Assembly: GCA_023957375.1 (NCBI GenBank)
Contig: JAMLHB010000001.1
Span: 434,001-498,000 of the forward strand
DNA: 64,000 nucleotides
Source of the DNA: Flavobacteriales bacterium
GTDB lineage: Bacteria > Bacteroidota > Bacteroidia > Flavobacteriales_F > PHOS-HE28
Direction of reading: 5' to 3'
In this document: positions 53,949 to 62,254 of the stretch, piece by piece
Layout of the letters: each line of letters starts with the position of its first letter
Position numbering within the stretch: position 1 is the stretch's first letter
Translations under genes and position numbers: made by a program
Notes under the pieces: generated by a model
Database searches by the model: none
The model's input: only the letters and a program-made list of their open reading frames with translations
What the model was told of the DNA's origin: nothing

Positions 53949-56120
53949 ATGCCAGGCCGTTGCCGGAAAACCGTGTGGATGCGCTTGCTCTTGGCGCTGG
54001 CCCTGCTGATGGGGGGCGCGGCCGCCACCCATGCCCAGGACGGCAAGACTTTCCTGAAAGAGGCGAACAAATTGCAGGCGGCCGGCCAATTGGATGCCGC
54101 CATGGAGCAATACGGCTTCGCCCTGCGCGTGGACAGCAATTATGTGAAAGCCCTGTTGGGCCGGGCCTCCCTGTTCCTGCAAATGGACCGCATGCAGGAC
54201 CGCATGGCCGACATGGTGCATGTGGCGCGGATCACCCCGCGTGACGGCAACAACCTTACTGAGGCAGCCGACGCCTGCCTGGACGCCGGTCAGCCCGCCA
54301 TGGCCAGGCGCTACGCCGATGATGCACTGGCCCTTTCGGGAAAGAACATGGCCGCCCTGCAAACCAAGGTGAGGGCCTGCTTGGCGATCAAGGACGTGGC
54401 GTGTGCCGTGGATGCCGCTGATGCGGCCTTGGCCTTGAAGGCCACTACCGACACGTATTACCTCCATGCGCTCAGCCGGATGGCATCGGGCGATTTTGCC
54501 ACCGCCGATACCGACCTGGACAAGGTACTGGAATGGAATCCCCTGTACGAAGCGGCCTACATCGCCTCCGGCGAGGTGCAGATCCAGTTGCACAAGGGCT
54601 ACCGTGGCGTGTCCATGCAGATCCGCGCCTTGGAAAAGGCCATCAGCCGCTGCACGCGCGGATTGGAACTGAACCCGTCCAGCACCGAACTGCTCATTGT
54701 CCGCAGCAAGGCCTTCGCCCTGCAAAAGGAGTACTCAAAGGCCATCGACGATGTGAGCAAGTGCGTAGCCCTGGGCCGTGAGGATTCCGTGGTCTATTAC
54801 CAGCGCGCCTTGTATTACCACGGCTTCGGGCAGGAACAAAATGCCGTGAACGACCTGAACAAGCTGCTGCTTCAATACCCGGACAATGTGGGCTTTCTGC
54901 TCTTGCGCGCAGAATGCAGCGAGGCCAACTTGGACCTGGACCGCGCCGCCAAGGACCTGGACATGGCCGAAAAGCGAATGAAGGATGATCCAGCCCGGTG
55001 GAGCCCCGAAGACCTTAAAACGGTCACCGCCAGCAAGGAGCGCGTGCAGTTGCGCGTCTTCGAAATGAACCGGGAACCGGACCCGCCCGTGATCACCGTG
55101 GTGGAACCCATGCGCAAAGGGGAGGTGGTGCAAATAAGCAGCGCGCTTGCCAGGGTGAAGGTGGCTGGCCATGTGCGTGACAAAAGCCCCCTGAAGGCCA
55201 TCGCGGTGCAAGGGGTGCGTGCGGATTACGATCCGGAGGAACTTTCGCCCGAATTCCGCGCCACGGTGCCCCTGGCACCAAGCGCCAAGGCGATCGAAGT
55301 GATGGCCGAGGACGTCTACGGAAACACCTCCACGATCACCTTGGCGGTCCAGCGCACGGAAAGTGATCCGCCGGTGGTGTCCATCAGCATGCCGATTTTT
55401 GACGCTTCGGGAACAACGACATTGCCGGCGGGCAAGGACCAGCTTTTTGTGGAGGGCACCGCTTCAGATCCCAGCGGTATCCGCTCGGTGGTAGTGGATG
55501 GCAAATACGCCAGTTTCATACCTGACACCACATCCACGGACTTCAGCATCAAGCTGGACCTGGCAGGCAAGGAGCACTTCACCGTGCACGTGGAGGACCA
55601 GTACGGAAACGTGAAGGAGACACAGTACACTGTGAACCGGGCCGCACCAGCGCCTGTGTCAGCCGCTGCGGAGCCGGCCAAGACGGCCACCATGCCGCTC
55701 ATGGGCACCACCTGGATCATCTACATTGAAAACAGCAACTACCGGAACATGCCTGCAGTAACCACCGACGGCATGGACAAAATGCGCAAGGCCTTTGCCA
55801 AATACCAGCCCCAGCGCACCGTGGTGAAGAAGAACCTCACCCGCGTGGAGCTGGAACGCTTCTTCAACATCGATCTCCGCGACATGGTGCGCAATGCCAA
55901 GGTGAACACCCTACTGGTGTGGTATTCGGGCCATGGGCGCAGCCAAGGCGGTAAGGCCTATTGGATCCCCGTGGACGCCAAGGCGGACGATATCTATTCC
56001 TTCTACAACTATGGACCGCTGAAGGGGTTGATGGAGAACTACAGCGAGAGCGTGAGAACGACACTGGTGGTGAGCGATGCCGCTGGGAATGACCCGAGCT
56101 TTTACGAGTTGACCAGATAA
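53949..56120 (+). CDS. exported TPR protein with truncated, cysteine-less caspase-like domain
   Basis: The 723-residue protein has a signal peptide (first 30 residues, ending THAQ), six to eight TPR-like repeats at about 35-340, two Ig-like beta domains at about 370-580 (PPVITVVEPMRKGEV, PPVVSISMPIF) and a caspase-like region from about 600. The catalytic His is present at 662 (WYSGHGR). The Cys expected in the SDAC motif is Ala712 (SDAA, codon GCT at 56082-56084), and the protein stops 11 residues later, where active relatives continue. It is therefore a pseudo-peptidase or a truncation. ATG 53979 is an alternative start. The next gene, 25 bp on, is a receptor adenylate cyclase. Confidence 0.78.
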   Translation: MPGRCRKTVWMRLLLALALLMGGAAATHAQDGKTFLKEANKLQAAGQLDAAMEQYGFALRVDSNYVKALLGRASLFLQMDRMQDRMADMVHVARITPRDGNNLTEAADACLDAGQPAMARRYADDALALSGKNMAALQTKVRACLAIKDVACAVDAADAALALKATTDTYYLHALSRMASGDFATADTDLDKVLEWNPLYEAAYIASGEVQIQLHKGYRGVSMQIRALEKAISRCTRGLELNPSSTELLIVRSKAFALQKEYSKAIDDVSKCVALGREDSVVYYQRALYYHGFGQEQNAVNDLNKLLLQYPDNVGFLLLRAECSEANLDLDRAAKDLDMAEKRMKDDPARWSPEDLKTVTASKERVQLRVFEMNREPDPPVITVVEPMRKGEVVQISSALARVKVAGHVRDKSPLKAIAVQGVRADYDPEELSPEFRATVPLAPSAKAIEVMAEDVYGNTSTITLAVQRTESDPPVVSISMPIFDASGTTTLPAGKDQLFVEGTASDPSGIRSVVVDGKYASFIPDTTSTDFSIKLDLAGKEHFTVHVEDQYGNVKETQYTVNRAAPAPVSAAAEPAKTATMPLMGTTWIIYIENSNYRNMPAVTTDGMDKMRKAFAKYQPQRTVVKKNLTRVELERFFNIDLRDMVRNAKVNTLLVWYSGHGRSQGGKAYWIPVDAKADDIYSFYNYGPLKGLMENYSESVRTTLVVSDAAGNDPSFYELTR

Positions 56121-56145
56121 TCGCCGAAGACCGTACTTTGCGGTC

Positions 56146-59100
56146 ATGCTGCGTGCCAGATCGATCTCCGTTTGCGCATTAGGCCTTGCCCTTACTGCAT
56201 TTCAAAGTCAGGCGCAGCGCTATTTCTTTGAGAATATTGCCGTGCGGGACGGCCTGCCCGCCTCCAAGGTGTATGCCCTGCTGCAGGACAGCACGGGCAT
56301 GTTGTGGGCCGGCACAGAGGCGGGGCTGGCCAGCTATGACGGCATCCGGGTCCGGTCTTTTGGCACCATGGACCAATTGGCGCCGAACGGCGTGCGCTCC
56401 CTGTGCATAGACAACCAAATGCGCCTGTGGACCGGCCATTTGGGCGGTGGGGTCAGCCTGCGCGAAGAAGGACATTTCCGCGCCCTGAAATTCGCGAACA
56501 ACCCGCCCACCCATGATGTGACAGGCATCGCCCAAGACCCCGCAGGGCAGATCTGGGTGGCCACCTTTGGCGATGGTGCATACCGGATCAGCGGAACGCC
56601 GGCAGGTGGGCCCGTGGATGCGAGGCAATTTGGTGAACCGGACGGATTGGCATCGCGGATCACCGGCATCACCACCCTGAACGATGGGTCCTTGGTCTTC
56701 CTTGAAGCCCAAGGAAACATGAAGGTGTGGCAGGCCAAAGAGGGCCGCTTCGCACCTTTTTCGCCCAAAGGAATGCCGCCCTTGCAAGGCATCACGGCGG
56801 TTTTCCAAGACGGCGATGGCGACTTGTGGATCGGTACGCAGAGCAGCGGGGCCGTAAGGTTGAAGCCAGCTGCCGGCCAAGCCATGGTGTTTGACATAGC
56901 CAACGGGTTGCCGAGCAATTTCGTGATGTGCTTTGCCGAAGATGCCCAAGGGCGTGTATGGGTGGGTACCTGGGACAATGGTTTGGCACGGATCGAACAG
57001 GATGGCATCCGCCGGTTCAATACGGGCAACGGAACCCATAGCCAGCGCATGCGCTGCATCCTGCGCGACCGCGAAGGCAACATGGTGGTGGGCACCCACG
57101 ATGCCGGCATTGAGGTCTACAAGGGCGGTCGCTTCCGCTCCTTCACCGAGGATGACCGCTTGGTCGACAGGCAAGTGTGGGCCGTAACACAGACCCGGAA
57201 CGGGAATATCTGGTTCGGCACCAATGGGGGCATCACGGTGCTGGTACCGGGGGTGAACGGGGCCAACAGTGTGCGCCACCTGACCATGCAGGACGGGCAG
57301 CTGTCGAGCAACCATGTGCGTGCCTTGGCGGAAGATGAAGCCGGCCATGTGTGGATCGGTACCGAGGACGGCGGCCTCTTCGATTTTGATCCCGGGTCCT
57401 TCAAGCCCAACAACATCCTTGAGCTGGCCGGCACCATTGCCGAGAACAAGGTTACCGCCTTGGCCATTGGCGGGCCCGGAGAGCGCTGGGTGGGCACGAT
57501 CAATGGACTGGTGCGCGCACGCGACGGCATGGTGCCCACGGTACTGCATGTGGCGGACGGCTTGTCCAGCGAACACGTTTCAGCCCTGTACATGGACCGG
57601 AAAGGCGTGTTGTGGGTGGGTGGTGCAGGAGGCGGCATCAGTGAAGTGAGGGACGGCAAGGCCATGGTGTTGGACCTTGGGTTCCCCTTCAGCCCCACCT
57701 GCATGGCCGAAGACGGCCAAGGCCGATTGTGGATCGGCACGGAGGGCCGTGGCGTGCTGGTGCTGAAGAACGGGAAACAGGATGCCTTGTACACCGTGGA
57801 GGAAGGCCTCAACAGCAATTCGGTCCGTTCGCTCATTGCCGACGGTGACGGGCATATGTGGGTCGGCACCAACCGGGGCCTCAATGAATGGCGGCCCGCC
57901 GAAAACAGCTTCATCCGTTATTCCTCCCGCAGTGGATTTACCGGCATCGAAGCCAAGCCGGGGAGCGTAGTGCGTACCACAAGTGGCGATCTTTGGTTCG
58001 GGACGGCCAATGGAGCTATTTGCGTGGGGCCTCCGTCCGACCGGGCAAAGGCCGTGGCACCCACCGCAGCCATCCGGGGCATACGGGTGAACTTGGAGGA
58101 ACGGCCGGTGGGGACCGCCTTGGAACTGGACCATGCGGAGAGCAATGTGCGGATCGAGTTTGGCAGCGTCAGCCTCAGTGATCCCGAAGCCGTACGCTAC
58201 CGGTATTACTTGAAAGGGCTGGACAAGACGTGGCAGCCATTGACCGCGGAAACAGATGTGCACTACCCGGCGCTGCCCCCCGGGGATTATGTGTTCACGG
58301 TGGAGGCCATGGGCCGTTCGGGCCTCTTCAGCCCGCATCCGGCCGAGTTGCACCTGGCCATTCTGCCCCCATGGTACAAGAGCTGGTGGTTTTACAGTTT
58401 GGTGGCAGCCTTCGTGATCGGCGGCACGGTGAGCTATGTGAAGCTGCGCGAACGCCAGCTGAGGATGCGCAACCTGGTGTTGGAGCGCCGTGTGCAGGAA
58501 CGTACGGCCGAGGTGCGCGCCAAGAGCAATGAGATCGAGGGCCAGAAGGTGCGTATCGAGGAACTGCTGCTGAACATCCTGCCAAAGGCCGTTAGTGATG
58601 AACTGCAGGAAAAGGGTTCTGCCACGGCCCGCCGTTTTGACGGAGTGACGGTGATGTTCACGGACATGAAAGGGTTCACCACCATTGCGGAGAAAATGAC
58701 GCCCGAGGAATTGGTGGCCGACCTGGATGAGTGCTTCGTGCGCTTCGACCGCATCACGGCCAATTACGGCATCGAGAAGATCAAGACCATCGGCGACAGC
58801 TACATGAGCGCATGCGGCCTGCCCGCCGCAGTGGAGGCCCATGCACTGCGTGCGGTCATGGCCGCCTTGGAGGTGCGGGAGGAGATGGGCCGTTGGCACG
58901 CAGAGCGGTCAGGGTCCGGAAAGGCTGCCTGGGTGCTGCGCATCGGCCTGCACTCCGGTTCGGTGGTGGCCGGCGTGGTGGGCAAGCGCAAGTTCGCTTA
59001 CGACATTTGGGGTGATGCCGTGAACACCGCCAGCCGCATGGAAAGCAGCGGGGCACCCGGAGAGGTGAACATCAGCGGGGTGACCTTCCAACTGGTGAAA

Positions 59101-59277
59101 GACCACTTTGAATGCGAGCACCGCGGGCAGGTGGAAGCCAAGAACAAGGGCAAGGTGGACATGTACTTCGTGCGCCGCATCAAGGCCCGGTACAGTGCTG
59201 ACGGCAAGGGAACGGTGCCCAATGGACTGTTCCTTGCCGAAATGGGGGTAACGGCCGGAGCCTTCGACCTTGCTTGA
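56146..59277 (+). CDS. beta-propeller receptor adenylate cyclase
   Basis: The 1043-residue protein has a signal peptide (cut after SQAQ), then two seven-bladed propellers of the two-component-regulator type (repeats such as LWAGTEAGLASYDG and LWIGTEGRGV, about 25-640). A Y_Y_Y domain (about 650-735), one membrane helix (about 746-768), a coiled coil and a class III cyclase domain (about 825-1010) follow. Metal Asp in MFTDMKGFT, adenine-specifying Lys in IKTIGDSYM and Asp in YDIWGDAVNTASRM are present, so it should make cAMP. The sensor faces the periplasm. Here the cyclase replaces the usual histidine kinase output. Confidence 0.87.
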   Translation: MLRARSISVCALGLALTAFQSQAQRYFFENIAVRDGLPASKVYALLQDSTGMLWAGTEAGLASYDGIRVRSFGTMDQLAPNGVRSLCIDNQMRLWTGHLGGGVSLREEGHFRALKFANNPPTHDVTGIAQDPAGQIWVATFGDGAYRISGTPAGGPVDARQFGEPDGLASRITGITTLNDGSLVFLEAQGNMKVWQAKEGRFAPFSPKGMPPLQGITAVFQDGDGDLWIGTQSSGAVRLKPAAGQAMVFDIANGLPSNFVMCFAEDAQGRVWVGTWDNGLARIEQDGIRRFNTGNGTHSQRMRCILRDREGNMVVGTHDAGIEVYKGGRFRSFTEDDRLVDRQVWAVTQTRNGNIWFGTNGGITVLVPGVNGANSVRHLTMQDGQLSSNHVRALAEDEAGHVWIGTEDGGLFDFDPGSFKPNNILELAGTIAENKVTALAIGGPGERWVGTINGLVRARDGMVPTVLHVADGLSSEHVSALYMDRKGVLWVGGAGGGISEVRDGKAMVLDLGFPFSPTCMAEDGQGRLWIGTEGRGVLVLKNGKQDALYTVEEGLNSNSVRSLIADGDGHMWVGTNRGLNEWRPAENSFIRYSSRSGFTGIEAKPGSVVRTTSGDLWFGTANGAICVGPPSDRAKAVAPTAAIRGIRVNLEERPVGTALELDHAESNVRIEFGSVSLSDPEAVRYRYYLKGLDKTWQPLTAETDVHYPALPPGDYVFTVEAMGRSGLFSPHPAELHLAILPPWYKSWWFYSLVAAFVIGGTVSYVKLRERQLRMRNLVLERRVQERTAEVRAKSNEIEGQKVRIEELLLNILPKAVSDELQEKGSATARRFDGVTVMFTDMKGFTTIAEKMTPEELVADLDECFVRFDRITANYGIEKIKTIGDSYMSACGLPAAVEAHALRAVMAALEVREEMGRWHAERSGSGKAAWVLRIGLHSGSVVAGVVGKRKFAYDIWGDAVNTASRMESSGAPGEVNISGVTFQLVKDHFECEHRGQVEAKNKGKVDMYFVRRIKARYSADGKGTVPNGLFLAEMGVTAGAFDLA

Positions 59278-59292
59278 CCCCCGGACCGATGC

Positions 59293-60078
59293 TCAGCGCT
59301 TGATCACCCGGTGGGTGAGCGACTTTCCGGCGCTGCGGATCCGTAGCAGGTACATGCCCTGGTCATAAGAAGACAGGTCCAAGGGAATGCGCACCGCGCC
59401 GGCGGCGTGGTCCAACTCCTCTTTCCATACGGATTGGCCTGCGGCGTTCAGCAAGTCGATGTTCAAGTGCTGTGCCGTGGCGAGTGTCAGGCTGATCACG
59501 GTGGACCTGTCCGTGGGGTTGGGCATCACGGTCAATCCGTCCGCACTTCCTTCGCCCGCCACGATGCCGGTGCTGCTGGACCCGTAGATCGTACCTGTCT
59601 CATCCAAACCGCCCAGGGCTAAGTAGTAATCGGCGTTGTTCAAGCCGGTCCAGGCATTGTTCACCAAGCCGAATTCCGCCGTGCCCGCCACCGGGATGGT
59701 CATGATCGTATACTCTTGGCCGGCCACCCAGTTGGTGGGGATCCATTGCATGGGGGTCATGCCAAAGCCCACGAAGATCTGGTAACGGTTCCCGCCGTTG
59801 TCCTGTTCATCGCCACTGCGGCTGATGGGCAGGTAGGTGCCTGCGGGCTCGGTTTGTTGGATCGTGCCCAAATGGGCATCGGTTGCCGCATCCCATTTAA
59901 TGGTGAACACAAGGCTGCTGACAAGCCCATCGAAATTGGCTGCCGGGCGCAACTTCACTTCCAATTGGCCTTCGGCGTTGGCCGCCATGGTGATGTCCAC
60001 ATCCGCAGCTTGCGCGGTGCTGAACAGGGCAAAAAAAGCCAGGGAGGCAACCGGTTTCAGGAAGGAGGAGGCGTTCAT
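59293..60078 (-). CDS. T9SS type A sorting domain protein
   Basis: The 261-residue product has a signal peptide (cut after AQA), a beta-rich domain (about 25-170, cohesin-like in feel but not assigned) and a C-terminal type IX sorting domain from about 185 (VMPNPTDRSTVISL, GMYLLRIRSAGKSLTHRVIKR). It should be secreted across the outer membrane. ATG 60078 is chosen because a promoter box overlaps the in-frame ATG at 60102. Confidence 0.82.
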   Translation of the reverse strand: MNASSFLKPVASLAFFALFSTAQAADVDITMAANAEGQLEVKLRPAANFDGLVSSLVFTIKWDAATDAHLGTIQQTEPAGTYLPISRSGDEQDNGGNRYQIFVGFGMTPMQWIPTNWVAGQEYTIMTIPVAGTAEFGLVNNAWTGLNNADYYLALGGLDETGTIYGSSSTGIVAGEGSADGLTVMPNPTDRSTVISLTLATAQHLNIDLLNAAGQSVWKEELDHAAGAVRIPLDLSSYDQGMYLLRIRSAGKSLTHRVIKR

Positions 60079-60099
60079 GGCGAAGAGATGGTTTAATGG

Positions 60100-60131
60100 C
60101 AAATGTAACGGCGTTCCGGCACCTGGCGCAA
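60100..60131 (-). promoter_or_regulatory. promoter of the T9SS-cargo gene
   Basis: On the minus strand TTG (60131-60129) and TACATTTG (60107-60100) are separated by 21 bases, with the ATG 21 bases downstream. This is a good match to the Bacteroidota layout. Confidence 0.6.
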
Positions 60132-60167
60132 GGGCTCGCCGTCTGCTTGTTCACCGGCCCAAAGGGT

Positions 60168-60809
60168 TCAACGTGGCGGAAGCGGAACTCCCAGCAGTTC
60201 CCTCAGTTCGGCGATCATCAAGGCGGTGGCACCCCATACTACCTGGCCCCGGATATCCCAGTAGGCGGCCATGCGCTCTTCCCCGGAGGGCCCCATGGGG
60301 ATGGGTTTTCGCCGCAGGTTGTCCGCTCGGAGCACTTCATCAAGGGGCACGTTGATCAGTGCGGCCACTTCCCGCACGTCGGGGCGTAGCGGGCCCAAAG
60401 CCGCGGACCAGGCCACCACCGGGGTTACCAACGTCCGGCTCGGGGGAATGTATACCCTCGTAAGGCGGCCCACTACCTCAAATGCCGAGGTGTCCGCACC
60501 GGTTTCTTCCCGGAATTCACGGAGGGCCGTGGCTTCCAGGTCGGGGTCCACGGGCTCACGCTTGCCGCCGGGAAAGCTGATCTGCCCGCTGTGCACACCC
60601 TGGTAAATGGGCCGCCGCATCAGCAGGGTATGGTCCACGCCCCCGGCGGCATAGATCAGGATCAGCACCGCACTTTCGCGCGAGGGTGGGGCCATGGCCA
60701 GGGCGGTCGACACCGAAGGGCGGGGATAGCCGTTGAGCGCGGCAAAGGCATTGTGGCCGGGCAGGGGGGGGCGCAGCGCGGCACGGAGGGCGGAGATGGA
60801 CAGGGGCAC
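60168..60809 (-). CDS. NUDIX hydrolase, CoA pyrophosphatase-like
   Basis: The 213-residue protein has the NUDIX box (GGKREPVD through REFREETGA) preceded by the LMRRP and HSGQISFPGG pattern of NudL-type coenzyme A pyrophosphatases. It probably cleaves CoA or related dinucleotides. Initiation appears to be GTG at 60809, 4 bp after the stop of the TPR lipoprotein gene. Confidence 0.85.
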   Translation of the reverse strand: MPLSISALRAALRPPLPGHNAFAALNGYPRPSVSTALAMAPPSRESAVLILIYAAGGVDHTLLMRRPIYQGVHSGQISFPGGKREPVDPDLEATALREFREETGADTSAFEVVGRLTRVYIPPSRTLVTPVVAWSAALGPLRPDVREVAALINVPLDEVLRADNLRRKPIPMGPSGEERMAAYWDIRGQVVWGATALMIAELRELLGVPLPPR

Positions 60810-60813
60810 GGAT

Positions 60814-61299
60814 TCAATGGATGTCCAAGGCGGCCGCCAAAGCAGCAGCTTCCTTGCGGTAGGTATGGGGCCGCGAGGCGATCCAGCGGGCCTGTGCCAC
60901 AGCCTGTCCGGTGTTGCCTTCGCAGAGCCAACACAGGGCGTTGTACCAGTCCACTTGGTCGGCGTAGTTGCGGTCGTGGTAGTTTTCCATGAAATCCAAG
61001 TGCATCTCGGCCTTGTACGGATCGCCGGTGGCTAGCAGAGCGCTCACCAAGTACATCCTTGCGGCGCTGTTGCGCGGATCCCCGTCGACGGCTTTTTGAA
61101 GGCCGGGAATGGCCAAGGCGTACTTCCCGCCGCTGTAATAGGCCATGGCGTCCAACAACTCGGCATTGCGTGGCGTCCGCTCCCGTTGGCTGAGCATGTC
61201 GGGGTAGGGAGTGAAGAACCGGTCGCACAGGGCTTCCGGGCTGTTGGACGTGCAGGCGGAGAGGGCCAGGAATACGGTGGCGGCCGCGAGGATGCGCAT
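60814..61299 (-). CDS. TPR lipoprotein
   Basis: The 161-residue protein has a lipoprotein signal ending LSAC, then TPR-like helices (YSGGKYALAIPGLQKAVDGDPRNSAARMYL, read in parts). It should be envelope-anchored and mediate protein contacts. A TACCTTCG box ends 4 bases before the ATG, which fixes the start at 61299 and suggests a leaderless mRNA. Confidence 0.72.
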   Translation of the reverse strand: MRILAAATVFLALSACTSNSPEALCDRFFTPYPDMLSQRERTPRNAELLDAMAYYSGGKYALAIPGLQKAVDGDPRNSAARMYLVSALLATGDPYKAEMHLDFMENYHDRNYADQVDWYNALCWLCEGNTGQAVAQARWIASRPHTYRKEAAALAAALDIH

Positions 61300-61303
61300 G
61301 GGG

Positions 61304-61311
61304 CGAAGGTA
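61304..61311 (-). promoter_or_regulatory. -7 promoter element 4 nt before the TPR lipoprotein ATG
   Basis: TACCTTCG on the minus strand. Transcription starting at the usual distance would begin at or inside the ATG. Confidence 0.5.
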
Positions 61312-61318
61312 CGCCACC

Positions 61319-62254
61319 CTACAGCCCCTTGAAGATGCGCCCGGGCACTCGGTCCTGGCCAAAGGAACGAGCGTTCAAAAGGACAAATCCTGCACACCCC
61401 ACCAGGTGCCCCGCGGGCACAAAACCCCAGTAGCGCGAATCGGAACTGAAATCGCGGCTGTCCCCCAGCATGAAGTAGTAGTCTTGGCGCACCACGTAGC
61501 GGTCCGTGGCCAGCCCGTTGATCCGCAGCGCCCCTCCGGACACGGCCATGGCATTGTGTTCGTACCGGCTGATGATCCGGTCATATATCGGCAGGGTGAA
61601 CGTGTTCACTTCGACAGTATCGCCCTTTGCGGGCACGCGCAGTGGGCCGTAATTGTCATTGTTCCAGCGGTAATTCGGCCCGAACGGAAAGAGATTGCCC
61701 TGGCCCCGCTGTGTGCTGCCGCGCGGCTCCACGGCTTCCACGCCGGGCAATTGCCCGATCCGTCCGGCCAAAGCCTTATTCAGCGGGAGGTCGAACACGG
61801 TGTGGCCGGGCAGCACGAAGTCGGAAGGAAGGCCCAGGGCGTGCAGCACCCCGGTAGCTTGGACACCTTTGCGTAGCCGGACCGTCCAGCGGGAGGTTTC
61901 GCCCATGGTGGCAGGCACTTCCAACCCGTTGATGAAGAGCACGCCATTGCGGAGCTCCAGTTCGTCCCCCGGCACGGCGGCGATTCTTTTTACCAGCAGT
62001 TGGCGTTGGCGCATGGGGCGGTCATCCTGCACGGGGTCATGGAACACGGCAATATCGCCCCGGTGCAGGCCGCCCCAAAGCTTCCAACGCTCCACGCCCA
62101 CCAGGTCGCCCGGCAGCAGGGTGGCATACATGCTGGTGCTATGGACGGTGACCCAGCGCAGGATGAAGGTGTGCACCACCAGCAACAGGCCCATGGCCAG
62201 CAAGAAGGCCTTGCCCCATTCGGGGATCCCCTTCACGATCCCCGCCCACTTCAT
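61319..62254 (-). CDS. lepB: signal peptidase I, second copy
   Basis: The 311-residue protein has one N-terminal membrane helix (about 15-33), catalytic Ser41 (VHSTSMYATLLPGD) and catalytic Lys89 (LLVKRIAAVPGD), plus the later box GDSRDFSSDSRYWGFVP. It removes signal peptides on the outer face of the inner membrane. Its ATG overlaps the stop of the other lepB (ATGA), so it is a diverged tandem copy translated with it. Confidence 0.88.
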   Translation of the reverse strand: MKWAGIVKGIPEWGKAFLLAMGLLLVVHTFILRWVTVHSTSMYATLLPGDLVGVERWKLWGGLHRGDIAVFHDPVQDDRPMRQRQLLVKRIAAVPGDELELRNGVLFINGLEVPATMGETSRWTVRLRKGVQATGVLHALGLPSDFVLPGHTVFDLPLNKALAGRIGQLPGVEAVEPRGSTQRGQGNLFPFGPNYRWNNDNYGPLRVPAKGDTVEVNTFTLPIYDRIISRYEHNAMAVSGGALRINGLATDRYVVRQDYYFMLGDSRDFSSDSRYWGFVPAGHLVGCAGFVLLNARSFGQDRVPGRIFKGL

